This document shows, piece by piece, positions 7,379 through 14,086 of a DNA stretch of 18,703 bases. Made by a program: the position numbers and the translations under genes. This DNA comes from DATLGB01 sp038258425 (lineage in GTDB: Bacteria > Actinomycetota > Thermoleophilia > Solirubrobacterales > Solirubrobacteraceae), in NCBI GenBank assembly GCA_038258425.1, contig JBBSPV010000058.1, positions 1-18,703 on the forward strand, in the 5' to 3' direction. Position 1 is the stretch's first letter. The number at the start of each line of letters is the position of its first letter. Below the pieces are notes generated by a model that did no database searches, was not told where the DNA came from, and worked only from the letters and a program-made list of their open reading frames with translations.

Positions 7379-7981
7379 TCATCCGAGTGCCTCGGCGACG
7401 AGGACCGCGGTGCCGAAGACGAAGCCGACGACGACGATCGTGCCGACCAGGCGCGGTGGCGCTCCGCCGTGGACGCCCGTGCGGTGCAGGGCGGCGTGGC
7501 CCTTGCCGCGGCCGATGAGCCAGCGGTTGACCGGCACCGCCGCCACGAACGCGAGGGCGAGGGCGAACGACAGCGAGCCCCAGAACAGCAGGGTGCCGAG
7601 GCCGGCGCTCATCGCTCCGGGCACCACGACCACGACGGCGTTGTCGACGAGCTCCATCACCGCGATGGAGAAGGTGTCCGAGGCCAACGCGATCGGGATG
7701 ACGGCGGCGAGGGTGAAGCCGGCGCGCAGCAGGGGAAGGCTGGTCAGGCTGTAGCCGAAGACGAACGCCAGAGCGACGGCGAGGACGACCGTGGCCAAGT
7801 TGGAGAAGCCGAGCGCGGTGCCGATGGCCAGGCCGGCGATCTCCCCGAGCGCGCAGCCCGTGAGGCAGTGCAGGGTCGCGGAAACCGCCATGTTCGTGAG
7901 CGCGCGCCCGGACGTCGGCATCTCGTGCCCACCGTGCTGATCCGGACCGTGCTCGTGCTGGGTGTGCGCTGCGGCCGACAT
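7379..7981 (-). CDS. DUF4396 membrane protein with His-rich N-terminus (copper locus, copy 1)
   Basis: 200 residues. A His-rich hydrophilic start (His 6, 9, 11, 16, 19) is followed by about five hydrophobic segments. The motif HCLTGCALGEI (38-48) near the first helix, DTFSIAVMEL in mid-protein and VPVNRWLIGRG near the end align with the second protein at 15420-16106 (HCGAGCTLGDI, DALSLTAFEI, YPVNVWLVRRG). I recognise the pair as DUF4396, a family without a defined function. The conserved His and two Cys at a membrane edge, plus the location, make copper or metal binding likely (inference). ATG 7981 has a good ribosome site (AGGAGAGG, 8 nt upstream). It lies 81 bp after the methyltransferase stop on the same strand, probably the last gene of the copA operon. 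Confidence 0.75.
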   Translation of the reverse strand: MSAAAHTQHEHGPDQHGGHEMPTSGRALTNMAVSATLHCLTGCALGEIAGLAIGTALGFSNLATVVLAVALAFVFGYSLTSLPLLRAGFTLAAVIPIALASDTFSIAVMELVDNAVVVVVPGAMSAGLGTLLFWGSLSFALALAFVAAVPVNRWLIGRGKGHAALHRTGVHGGAPPRLVGTIVVVGFVFGTAVLVAEALG

Positions 7982-8009
7982 GTGCCTGTCCTCTCCTCGT
8001 GTACCCGGC

Positions 8010-8042
8010 GGCGGTCGTTCGGCAATGCCGCGAGGGACCGCC
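8010..8042. other. Nested hairpin between methyltransferase and DUF4396 genes
   Basis: Outer arms GGCGGTC (8010-8016) and GACCGCC (8036-8042) enclose an inner CGGC-AAT-GCCG (8020-8030). It sits in the 81-bp gap of the copper operon, just upstream of the DUF4396 ribosome site on the minus strand. It could be an RNA processing or attenuation element, or a partial terminator. No T-run follows. Confidence 0.35.
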
Positions 8043-8062
8043 GATGGCTCACGGAGTTCTCC

Positions 8063-8686
8063 TCACGTGGACGGCCGGTCGAAGCGGGCGAAGTAGGCGA
8101 GCGGCGTGCCCGAGCGCCGCGCGAAGCTGAGCCCTGCGGCTTCGGCGCGCCGGCGCAGCCGCACGGGGGCGATCCAGTGCGGGTCGCCGAACAGCTCCCC
8201 CACGACGAGCCGCCCACCGGGCTTGAGCACCCGGGCGAGCTCGCGCAAGGCCTGGTCGCCGTCGGGGATCTCCCCGAGCACGGCGGTCAGGTAGGCGGCG
8301 TCGAAGCTGGCGTCCGGATACGGCAGCCGGCGTGCGTCACCCTGGGTCGGGTGGACGTGGCCCAGCCCCCGCTCGGCGACGCGGCGCATCGTGTGGTCGA
8401 GCATCTCCGGCTGGAGGTCGAAGAGGTCGAGCCGACCGGTCGAGACCGACTCCGCGACGTCGAGGCTGTAGTAGCCGGTCCCCGGGCCGATCTCGAGGAT
8501 GCGCTCACCGGGCTGTGGCGCGAGCACCTTCCGCAGCCGGGCGCGCGTGATGAAGGGGTGCGGCGCCTGCACCCAGAACCGCTGCCCGTACGGGCACGCC
8601 GAGGGGTGCCGGCGCCACCACAGGGCGGCCGCCCCGAGCGCGCCGGCCGCCGCCAGCGGCACCGTGGACCACCGCCCGGCGGTCAC
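8063..8686 (-). CDS. Membrane-anchored class I SAM-dependent methyltransferase
   Basis: 207 residues. An N-terminal hydrophobic segment (about 9-24) is followed by WWRRHPSACPYGQRF and then a Rossmann-type methyltransferase domain. That domain has motif I ILEIGPGTGYY (63-73), an acidic strand-2 end (DLFDLQPEM), the motif QGDARRLPYPDASFDAAY, and ARVLKPGGRLVVGELF. It resembles UbiE/Methyltransf_11 enzymes; the acceptor is unknown. The GTG at 8686 overlaps the copA stop by 4 bp (GTGA), so expression is coupled to the copper pump. A role with copper could be methylating a metal ligand, lipid or quinone near the membrane, but this is inference. There is no Cys triad such as ArsM uses. Confidence 0.8.
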   Translation of the reverse strand: MTAGRWSTVPLAAAGALGAAALWWRRHPSACPYGQRFWVQAPHPFITRARLRKVLAPQPGERILEIGPGTGYYSLDVAESVSTGRLDLFDLQPEMLDHTMRRVAERGLGHVHPTQGDARRLPYPDASFDAAYLTAVLGEIPDGDQALRELARVLKPGGRLVVGELFGDPHWIAPVRLRRRAEAAGLSFARRSGTPLAYFARFDRPST

Positions 8687-10983
8687 GCCGCCACGGCATC
8701 CCGGACGGGCTCGGCGGCCGGCGCCGACGGCACCGGCAGGGCCCGCTGTGCCCGGAAGCGTCGCAGGCGCAGGGCGTTGGTGACCACGCTGACGCTCGAG
8801 AAGACCATCGCGAGGCTCGCGATGACGGGGTTCAGCAGGCCGACGGCCGCCAGCGGGACGGCGGCGAGGTTGTACCCGCACGCCCACGCGAGGTTCTGCC
8901 TGATGGTGCGCAGCGTCGCGCGGCTGAGGCGGATGGCGTCGGCGGCGGCGCGCAGGTCGCCCGAGACGAGCGTGAGGTCCGACGCCTCGATGGCCACGTC
9001 GGTGCCGGTCCCGATCGACAGGCCGAGGTCGGCCTGCGCGAGCGCCGGAGCGTCGTTGACGCCGTCGCCGACCATGGCCACCACCCGCCCCTCGGCCTGC
9101 AGGCGCCGGATGACGTCGGCCTTGTCGGCCGGCATGACCTCGGCGATGACCTCGTCGATGCCGACGTCGGCGGCCACCACTCGCGCGGTCGTCTCGTTGT
9201 CGCCCGTGAGCAGCATCGGCCGCAGCCCGAGGGCCTTGAGCGACGCGACGGCCTCCGCCGAGCTGTCCTTGACGGTGTCGGCGACGACGAACACGGCGGC
9301 GGCCCGTCCGTCCCAGCCCGCGGCGACGGCGGTCTGCCCGCGAGCCTCGGCGGTGCGGCGGGCGGCGTCGAGCTCGGCCGGCAGGTGGATCGCCCACTCG
9401 GCGAGCAGCGCCGGCCGCCCGACGATCAGCGCGCGGCCGTCCACGATGCCTTCCACGCCGAGGCCCTCCCGGTTGGCGAAGCCCTCGACCGCCGGCAGCG
9501 GACCCTCGGCGGCCGCGGCCCTGGCGACGGCCCGGGCGATGGGGTGCTCGGAGGCGTGCTCCAGAGCGCCGGCGAGCCGCAGGGCCTCGTCGCGGTCGAC
9601 GCCGTGGGCGACGGTCATCCCGGCGAGGGCCATCGTGCCGGTGGTGACGGTGCCCGTCTTGTCCAGGACGACGGTGTCGACCCGCCGGGTGGACTCCAGG
9701 ACCTCCGGCCCCTTGATGAGCAGGCCGAGCTGCGCGTCGCGGCCCGTCCCGACCATCAGCGCGGTCGGCGTCGCGAGGCCGAGGGCGCATGGGCAGGCGA
9801 TGATGAGCACGGCGACCGCGGCGGTGAACGCGAAGGTCGCGCTCTCGCCCGTGCCGAGCCAGAAGGCGAGCGTGGCCACGGACAGCGCGATGATGACGGG
9901 CACGAAGACGCCGGAGATGCGGTCGGCGAGGCGCTGGACCGGGGCCTTGCCCGTCTGGGCGTCCTCCACCAGGCGCGCGATCTGCGCGAGCGCGGTGTCG
10001 GCGCCAACCCGGGTGGCCCGGACGACGAGCCGGCCGCCGACGTTGACGGTCGCGCCCGCGACGTCTGCGCCGGGCTGGACCTCGACCGGCACGGACTCGC
10101 CCGTGAGCAGGCTGAGATCCACGGCCGAGGTACCCTGCTCGACGGTCCCGTCGGTGGCGACCTTCTCGCCGGGCCGGACGACGAAGCGGTCGCCGACGGC
10201 GAGTCGGTCGACGGGCACGCGGCGCTCGGCGCCGTCCACGTCCAGCCGGGCGACGTCCTTGGCACCGAGCTCGAGCAACGCCTTCAGCGCCGCGCCGGCG
10301 CGGCGCTTGGCCTTGGCCTCGAAGTAGCGGCCCGCGAGCAGGAACGTCGTCACGATGCCCGCGGTCTCCAGGTAGATCTGATCCGCGCCCCCGCCCGACC
10401 TCGGGATGACGTCGAACGCCATCCGCATGTCGTTCATGCCGGCGTCCCCGACGAACAGCGCGTACAGCGACCACAGCCAGGCCGCGAGCGTGCCGACCGA
10501 CACCAGCGTGTCCATGGTGGCCGCGCCGTGCTTGAGGTTCGCCCACGCGGCCCGGTGGAACGGCCACGCGGCCCACAGCACGACCGGGGTGACGAGGTTC
10601 AGCGACAGCCACTGGAAGTTGTCGAACTGCAGCGCCGGCACCATCGACAGCAGCAGGGCGGGAACGGAGAGGACGGCGGCGAGGATCAGTCGCCGCCGCA
10701 GGGGGGCGGTCTCGTCGACCTCGGGGGTGGCCTGGCTCGTGGCGGGCTCCGTCGACGGCAGCACGGCCTGGTAGCCGGCGCCCTCGACGGCCGCGACGAG
10801 CTGGTCGGGGATCACGGCGCCCGGGTCGAGCTCGACCCGGGCCTTCTCCGTGGCGTAGTTGACCGTGGCGGTCACGCCGTCGAGCTCGTTGAGCGCGCGC
10901 TCGATGCGGTTCGCGCAGGAGGCGCACGTCATGCCCGCGATGGGCAGCTCGACGTGCTCCGTCGGGCTGGTGGGGGCGCTCAT
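8683..10983 (-). CDS. copA: Cu(I)-exporting P1B-type ATPase
   Basis: 766 residues, typical length for a one-HMA copper pump. An N-terminal HMA domain carries GMTCASC (Cys20, Cys23). The membrane metal site is CPC (397-399) in IIACPCALGLATPT. The phosphorylation site is DKTGTVT (Asp441), the nucleotide domain has SEHPIARA, and the hinge is GDGVNDAP from 639. The last helices hold GYN and MVFSSVSVVTNALRLRR, matching the YN and MxxSS signature of Cu+ pumps (P1B-1) rather than Zn/Cd pumps. It moves Cu+ out of the cytoplasm using ATP. The ATG overlaps the stop of the secreted HxHP protein gene (ATGA), and its stop overlaps the methyltransferase start (GTGA). Control is inferred to be by CsoR at 11858-11872. 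Confidence is high for copper over silver, which such pumps also move. Confidence 0.95.
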   Translation of the reverse strand: MSAPTSPTEHVELPIAGMTCASCANRIERALNELDGVTATVNYATEKARVELDPGAVIPDQLVAAVEGAGYQAVLPSTEPATSQATPEVDETAPLRRRLILAAVLSVPALLLSMVPALQFDNFQWLSLNLVTPVVLWAAWPFHRAAWANLKHGAATMDTLVSVGTLAAWLWSLYALFVGDAGMNDMRMAFDVIPRSGGGADQIYLETAGIVTTFLLAGRYFEAKAKRRAGAALKALLELGAKDVARLDVDGAERRVPVDRLAVGDRFVVRPGEKVATDGTVEQGTSAVDLSLLTGESVPVEVQPGADVAGATVNVGGRLVVRATRVGADTALAQIARLVEDAQTGKAPVQRLADRISGVFVPVIIALSVATLAFWLGTGESATFAFTAAVAVLIIACPCALGLATPTALMVGTGRDAQLGLLIKGPEVLESTRRVDTVVLDKTGTVTTGTMALAGMTVAHGVDRDEALRLAGALEHASEHPIARAVARAAAAEGPLPAVEGFANREGLGVEGIVDGRALIVGRPALLAEWAIHLPAELDAARRTAEARGQTAVAAGWDGRAAAVFVVADTVKDSSAEAVASLKALGLRPMLLTGDNETTARVVAADVGIDEVIAEVMPADKADVIRRLQAEGRVVAMVGDGVNDAPALAQADLGLSIGTGTDVAIEASDLTLVSGDLRAAADAIRLSRATLRTIRQNLAWACGYNLAAVPLAAVGLLNPVIASLAMVFSSVSVVTNALRLRRFRAQRALPVPSAPAAEPVRDAVAA

Positions 10984-11840
10984 CGGGAGACCTCCTGGGT
11001 GAAGGGGGCGGTGTGGACGCGCCCGTCGACCCGGAACTGCAGGAACAGCCGGTAGGCGCCGGCGGTCGGGAACGTCGCCATGAACCTCAGGCTGCCCTCG
11101 TCCGGGTGCACGTGCAGGAACGCGAGGTCGCCCTCGCGCAGGGCGACGAGGTGCCCCTTGGCGCCGAGGTAGTCCTGGACGGCCACGGGCCGGCGGTCGC
11201 GGGTGACGGTGAAGCCGAGCCCGGACGCCTCGCCGGCCCGGCTCGCGCCCTCGGTGAGGCTCACGCGCAGACCGTCGACGTCGACGCGCTCGACCGGGAC
11301 CGGAAGCGCGTGCGAGCGCACCGTCCCGTCGACCGTCAGATCGGCCGCGAGCGTGTGGGGCCTGCCGTGGACGGAGAAGTCGGCGAAGACGCGGTAGGAC
11401 CCGGCCTCACGCAGCGTCACCGGAACGGACCAGCGGCCGTCGGCGGCCTGGGCCGGATGGAGGTGCTGGAACCCGGTCATGTCGCGGCGAACGACGATGA
11501 AGTGCATGCGCTTGGTGTGCTCGACGTCGAAGGCGCGGACGGTCTGCCCGTCGCGGCCGGCGATGCGGAACGCGAGGTCGAAGCGCTTGCCGCGCCTGGC
11601 GGTCGTGCGCGCGAGCTCGAGCGTCAGGCCGTCCTGGCTGACGGCCAGGCCACGGAGGGGCTGGTCCGTCATGCCCGCCATCGCGCCGGCCCCGGCGTGG
11701 CCGTCGCCGTGGCCCGTGTGGGCCTGCGCGGACCCATCGTGATCCGGGCCCAGGGCGTTGCCGGCCGCGAGGGCGGCGCCGAACACGAGCGCGAGCACGG
11801 CGGCGAAGGCGGCCAGTCGGGTGGTGGTTCGGGAGGGCAT
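10980..11840 (-). CDS. Secreted or anchored His/Met-rich protein with two HxHP repeats (copper locus)
   Basis: 286 residues. An N-terminal hydrophobic segment (8-27) after Arg residues looks like a signal peptide or anchor. It is followed by a His/Met/Gly-rich stretch (34-60, with five His and two Met). Two repeats follow: about 112-170 with FQHLHP, AGSYRVFADF, HGRPHT, and about 229-284 with FLHVHP, AGAYRLFLQF, DGRVHT. The repeated His pairs (126/128 and 243/245) suggest metal binding outside the membrane, such as a copper chaperone or buffer feeding or protecting CopA. I know similar proteins only as hypothetical proteins in copper clusters. ATG 11840 is chosen because a TAnnnT box ends 7 nt before it, fitting a leaderless mRNA; an earlier in-frame ATG at 11894 lies upstream of the promoter. 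It is the first gene of the operon. Confidence 0.75.
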   Translation of the reverse strand: MPSRTTTRLAAFAAVLALVFGAALAAGNALGPDHDGSAQAHTGHGDGHAGAGAMAGMTDQPLRGLAVSQDGLTLELARTTARRGKRFDLAFRIAGRDGQTVRAFDVEHTKRMHFIVVRRDMTGFQHLHPAQAADGRWSVPVTLREAGSYRVFADFSVHGRPHTLAADLTVDGTVRSHALPVPVERVDVDGLRVSLTEGASRAGEASGLGFTVTRDRRPVAVQDYLGAKGHLVALREGDLAFLHVHPDEGSLRFMATFPTAGAYRLFLQFRVDGRVHTAPFTQEVSR

Positions 11841-11847
11841 GGCCGTC

Positions 11848-11878
11848 ACTCTACCCCTACCCCCCTGGGGTATGTCAA
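11848..11878 (-). promoter_or_regulatory. Copper operon promoter
   Basis: On the minus strand a perfect -35 TTGACA (11878-11873) is followed by a 19-bp spacer and -10 TAGAGT (11853-11848). The ATG at 11840 comes 7 nt later, so the mRNA is likely leaderless. The spacer contains the CsoR box 11858-11872. A 19-bp spacer is long and would weaken unaided transcription. Confidence 0.6.
11858..11872. promoter_or_regulatory. CsoR box 1 (copper operon)
   Basis: TACCCC-CCT-GGGGTA is a perfect 6-bp inverted repeat with a 3-nt centre, matching the G/C-tract palindromes known for CsoR repressors. It lies in the spacer of the copper operon promoter. An extra half-site TACCCC sits at 11852-11857. Confidence 0.7.
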
Positions 11879-11882
11879 GTCC

Positions 11883-11910
11883 TTGCGCTGACACCCCTTA
11901 GGGGTATGAT
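11883..11910 (+). promoter_or_regulatory. csoR promoter with CsoR box 2
   Basis: -35 TTGCGC (11883-11888), 16-bp spacer, -10 TATGAT (11905-11910). The csoR ATG follows after 6 nt (11917), so the mRNA is likely leaderless. CACCCC-TTA-GGGGTA (11892-11906) fills the spacer and touches the -10, giving a clear route for autorepression. Confidence 0.65.
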
Positions 11911-11916
11911 GCCCAC

Positions 11917-12210
11917 ATGGCGACCTCCACCCCCACCCGCGGCTACAGCGCGACCAAGGACCAGCTGCTCAAGCGGCTCAAGCGCATCGAGGGTCAGGTC
12001 CGCGGCATCGAGGGCATGGTCGAGGACGACCGCTACTGCATCGACGTCCTGACCCAGATCAGCGCCGTGCAGGCCGCGCTGGACAAGGTCGCGCTCGGGC
12101 TGCTCGACGAGCACGCCGCGCACTGCGTGGTGGGCGCCACCGAGGGTGAGCGTCCCGAGAAGACCGAGGAGCTCATGGCCGCCGTGGGCCGGCTCCTGCG
12201 GCGCGGCTAG
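11917..12210 (+). CDS. csoR: Copper-sensing repressor CsoR
   Basis: 97 residues, an all-helical DUF156/CsoR protein. The Cu(I) ligand set Cys41, His66, Cys70 (RYC ... EHAAHC) has the same spacing (25 and 4) as the known Cys36-His61-Cys65 of the Mycobacterium tuberculosis protein, and the Tyr before the first Cys is kept. This separates it from RcnR (nickel/cobalt), FrmR (formaldehyde) and CstR (persulfide) relatives. It represses in the absence of copper and releases DNA on Cu(I) binding. It is divergent from the copA operon, with a box in each promoter (11858-11872 and 11892-11906) and a third similar box at 15374-15388. The ATG is directly downstream of a -10 box, so no ribosome site is expected. 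The Cu(I) assignment is strong. Confidence 0.93.
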   Translation: MATSTPTRGYSATKDQLLKRLKRIEGQVRGIEGMVEDDRYCIDVLTQISAVQAALDKVALGLLDEHAAHCVVGATEGERPEKTEELMAAVGRLLRRG

Positions 12211-12211
12211 C

Positions 12212-12257
12212 GATCAGCCTCGTCGACCGCCGCTCCCGGATCGAGAACCCCGTCGTG
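12212..12257 (+). repeat. Direct repeat copy B
   Basis: 43 of 46 positions are identical to 1906-1951, in the same orientation, 10,306 bp apart. It begins two bases after the csoR stop codon. Confidence 0.85.
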
Positions 12258-12272
12258 GCCACGCGGCGCTGA
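12212..12272 (+). pseudogene. Orphan 3' tail of a wall-hydrolase paralogue
   Basis: In phase from 12213 the sequence reads ISLVDRRSRIENPVVATRR and then TGA at 12270-12272, against IGLVDRLSRIENPVLRS and a stop at 1976-1978 in the intact gene. Nothing else of the gene remains here, since csoR ends directly before it. It is a remnant of a deleted or displaced copy, or one edge of an insertion that duplicated the gene end. Confidence 0.6.
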
Positions 12273-12309
12273 CCGCCGGCCTCAGGCCTCCTCCTCCGGG
12301 TCGGCGGTC
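12271..12309. terminator. Weak inverted repeat at the csoR/APC permease junction
   Basis: GACCGCCG (12271-12278) and CGGCGGTC (12302-12309) can pair over a 23-nt loop. The second arm lies in the last codons of the convergent permease gene. No T-run; weak support. Confidence 0.3.
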
Positions 12310-13943
12310 GGCGTGCGCTCGACGTTCTTGGCCACCTCGAGGGGGACCAGGCGGGTGCGGACGGCCATGGCGAAGATCGCCGCGCTGAAGAGCAGCACGA
12401 CCACCCAGGAGAGGCCGAAGCTGATCACGTCCTGGCCCTTGCCGAAGCCGCCGAGGAAGGAGATGACGGCCAGGCCGACGAGCCAGGGCACCACCCACGA
12501 CCCGGCGGCCCACTCCAGCGCCGGCTTGCGCGCGCTGCCGGTCAGCTGGAAGACCACGAGCAGCACGTAGCCGATCGCCACGGCGATGAAGAGCTTGAAG
12601 TTCGTCTCCCAGCCGGCCCAGTAGACGATGAGGTTGGAGGCGTAGAAGGCGAGGAACGGGATCAGGTCGCCGGCGGGCAGCCGGAACGGCCGCTCCTGCT
12701 CTGGCAGCTGGCGCCGCAGGGCGGCGAGCACGAGCGGCCCGGAGGAGAACGACAGGACGGTGGCCGAGGTGATGAAGCCGACGAGCTTCTGCCACGCCGG
12801 GAAGGGCAGGAAGACGAACAGCCCCACCACGAAGGTCACGAGCACCGCCACCCACGGCACGCCGCGCTTGTTGAGCTTCGTCAGCCGCTCGGGGGCGTTG
12901 CCGTTGCGGCCCATCGCGTAGGCGAGCCGCGAGGTGGTGGCCGAGTAGATCAGCCCGGTGTCGGCCGGGGAGATGATCGCGTCCGCGTAGAGCGCGATGG
13001 CCAGCCACGTGACGCCCAGGATGCTGGCCAGCCCGGCCAAGGGCCCGAAGTCGTTGTCGAACGAGAGTCCCTCCCAGCCGCCGGCGATGCCCTTGTCGGG
13101 CACCGCGCCGATGAAGGCGACCTGCAGGGCGGTGTAGATGATCATCGTCAGCAGCACCGAGCCGATGACGGCGAAGGGGACGTTGCGCTTCGGGTTCGAG
13201 CTCTCCCCCGCGAGCTCGACGCCCTGACGGAAGCCGAGGTAGGAGAAGACGATGCCCGCGGTGGCGATCGCGGAGAAGATCGAGTCGGCGCCGTAGGGCG
13301 CGAACCCGGCCGTGGCGCTGAAGTTGTCGGGGGCGAAGGCCGTCACGATGAACGCGACGATGACGACCACGATGATGAGGAGCTTCCACCACACGAGTGC
13401 CGTGTTGAAGCGCGCAAAGGCCCGCACCCCGAGCACGTTGATGAGGGAGAAGACCGCCATGAGCACGACGGCGGCGGCGTAGCCTCCGGGCTCGAGCACC
13501 GGCACGCCGTCCTTGACCTCGGTGAGCCACGGGACGTAGTTCGTCGCGTACTGCAGCGTGGCCAGCACCTCGATCGGGGTCGTGGTGACCGCGGCGAGCC
13601 AGGTGATCCAGCCGGTCGTGTAGCTCGCGAAGGAGCCGAACGCGTACTGCGGGTAGCGGACGACCCCGCCCGAGACGGGGAACATCGCGCCGAGCTCGGC
13701 GTAGACCAGGCCGATGAGCAGGATCAGTCCCCCGCCGATGATCCAGGAGAGGATCGCCGCCGGGCCGGCGATCGTGGAGGCGGTGAGCGCGCCGAAGAGC
13801 CAGCCCGAGCCGATGATCGAGCCGACGCCGGCGAAGAGCAGCCCGACGCGGCCGATGTCGCGCCGCATGCCCTTCTCGCCTCCGCTCGGCTCGACCTGCC
13901 AGTCGACGGCGCGATTCTTTGTGCCCCTCGCCACGATCCCCAT
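12282..13943 (-). CDS. APC-superfamily amino acid permease
   Basis: About 553 residues with 12 or more hydrophobic helices. The first helix has VGSIIGSGWLFGA, the glycine-rich unwound segment that binds the amino group of the substrate in APC transporters. Later FSYLGFRQGVELAGESSNPKRNVPFAVIGS is the helix 6 and loop signature of the family, and YAMGRNGNAPERLTKLNKRGVPW follows helix 8. It is an inner-membrane amino acid/H+ symporter or exchanger; the substrate is not visible. The start is placed at ATG 13943 because a TACGGT box ends 7 nt upstream; ATG 13973 would lie upstream of that box. It sits between the two copper loci without a CsoR box, so it is probably unrelated to copper. It converges on csoR. 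Confidence 0.87.
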   Translation of the reverse strand: MGIVARGTKNRAVDWQVEPSGGEKGMRRDIGRVGLLFAGVGSIIGSGWLFGALTASTIAGPAAILSWIIGGGLILLIGLVYAELGAMFPVSGGVVRYPQYAFGSFASYTTGWITWLAAVTTTPIEVLATLQYATNYVPWLTEVKDGVPVLEPGGYAAAVVLMAVFSLINVLGVRAFARFNTALVWWKLLIIVVVIVAFIVTAFAPDNFSATAGFAPYGADSIFSAIATAGIVFSYLGFRQGVELAGESSNPKRNVPFAVIGSVLLTMIIYTALQVAFIGAVPDKGIAGGWEGLSFDNDFGPLAGLASILGVTWLAIALYADAIISPADTGLIYSATTSRLAYAMGRNGNAPERLTKLNKRGVPWVAVLVTFVVGLFVFLPFPAWQKLVGFITSATVLSFSSGPLVLAALRRQLPEQERPFRLPAGDLIPFLAFYASNLIVYWAGWETNFKLFIAVAIGYVLLVVFQLTGSARKPALEWAAGSWVVPWLVGLAVISFLGGFGKGQDVISFGLSWVVVLLFSAAIFAMAVRTRLVPLEVAKNVERTPTADPEEEA

Positions 13944-13950
13944 GAGCGCG

Positions 13951-13980
13951 ACCGTATCCGAGCGGCGAGGCATCGGTCAA
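13951..13980 (-). promoter_or_regulatory. Promoter of the APC permease gene
   Basis: On the minus strand -35 TTGACC (13980-13975), 18-bp spacer, -10 TACGGT (13956-13951), then 7 nt to ATG 13943. It has the same leaderless layout as the csoR and copper operon promoters. The rest of 13981-14086 holds only the hairpin at 14031-14054. Confidence 0.5.
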
Positions 13981-14030
13981 CCGCTGGCGGCGCCCCTGCG
14001 ACCGGGAGGGCGGCGCGGGTACCGGGCGGG

Positions 14031-14054
14031 CGTGGGCTCGGCCCGATGCCCACG
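14031..14054 (-). terminator. Hairpin downstream of the permease-YHS gene
   Basis: CGTGGGC (14031-14037) and GCCCACG (14048-14054) form a perfect 7-bp stem with a 10-nt loop, 33 nt beyond the permease stop on the minus strand. There is no T-run, so the terminator call is tentative. Confidence 0.4.
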
Positions 14055-14086
14055 AGCGCTGGCGCACGTTCCCCGGACCCCGCGCC

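Noticed and set aside
7259..10327. Plus-strand open frame of about 1000 codons over the copper operon
   Set aside because: Low-complexity Arg/Ala/Ser translation antisense to genes with clear motifs; an effect of very high GC content.
8687..10927. A very long minus-strand open frame running into the methyltransferase frame (over 900 codons)
   Set aside because: Only the last 207 codons look like protein. The upstream part is Arg/Gly/Ala-rich shadow sequence inside copA, which has all its motifs in another frame.
11841..11894. N-terminal extension of the HxHP protein to ATG 11894
   Set aside because: It would start upstream of the promoter elements and across the CsoR box; the extension has no signal features.
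11848..11910. CueR/MerR-type operator in the copA promoter
   Set aside because: The 19-bp spacer fits, but the palindrome is C4-N3-G4, not the GGAAGG-type dyad of CueR, and csoR is adjacent.
1979..12211. Block called outright as an integrative element or genomic island
   Set aside because: Direct repeats flank it, but there is no integrase, relaxase, transposase or tRNA, and composition matches the surroundings. Kept only as a hypothesis.
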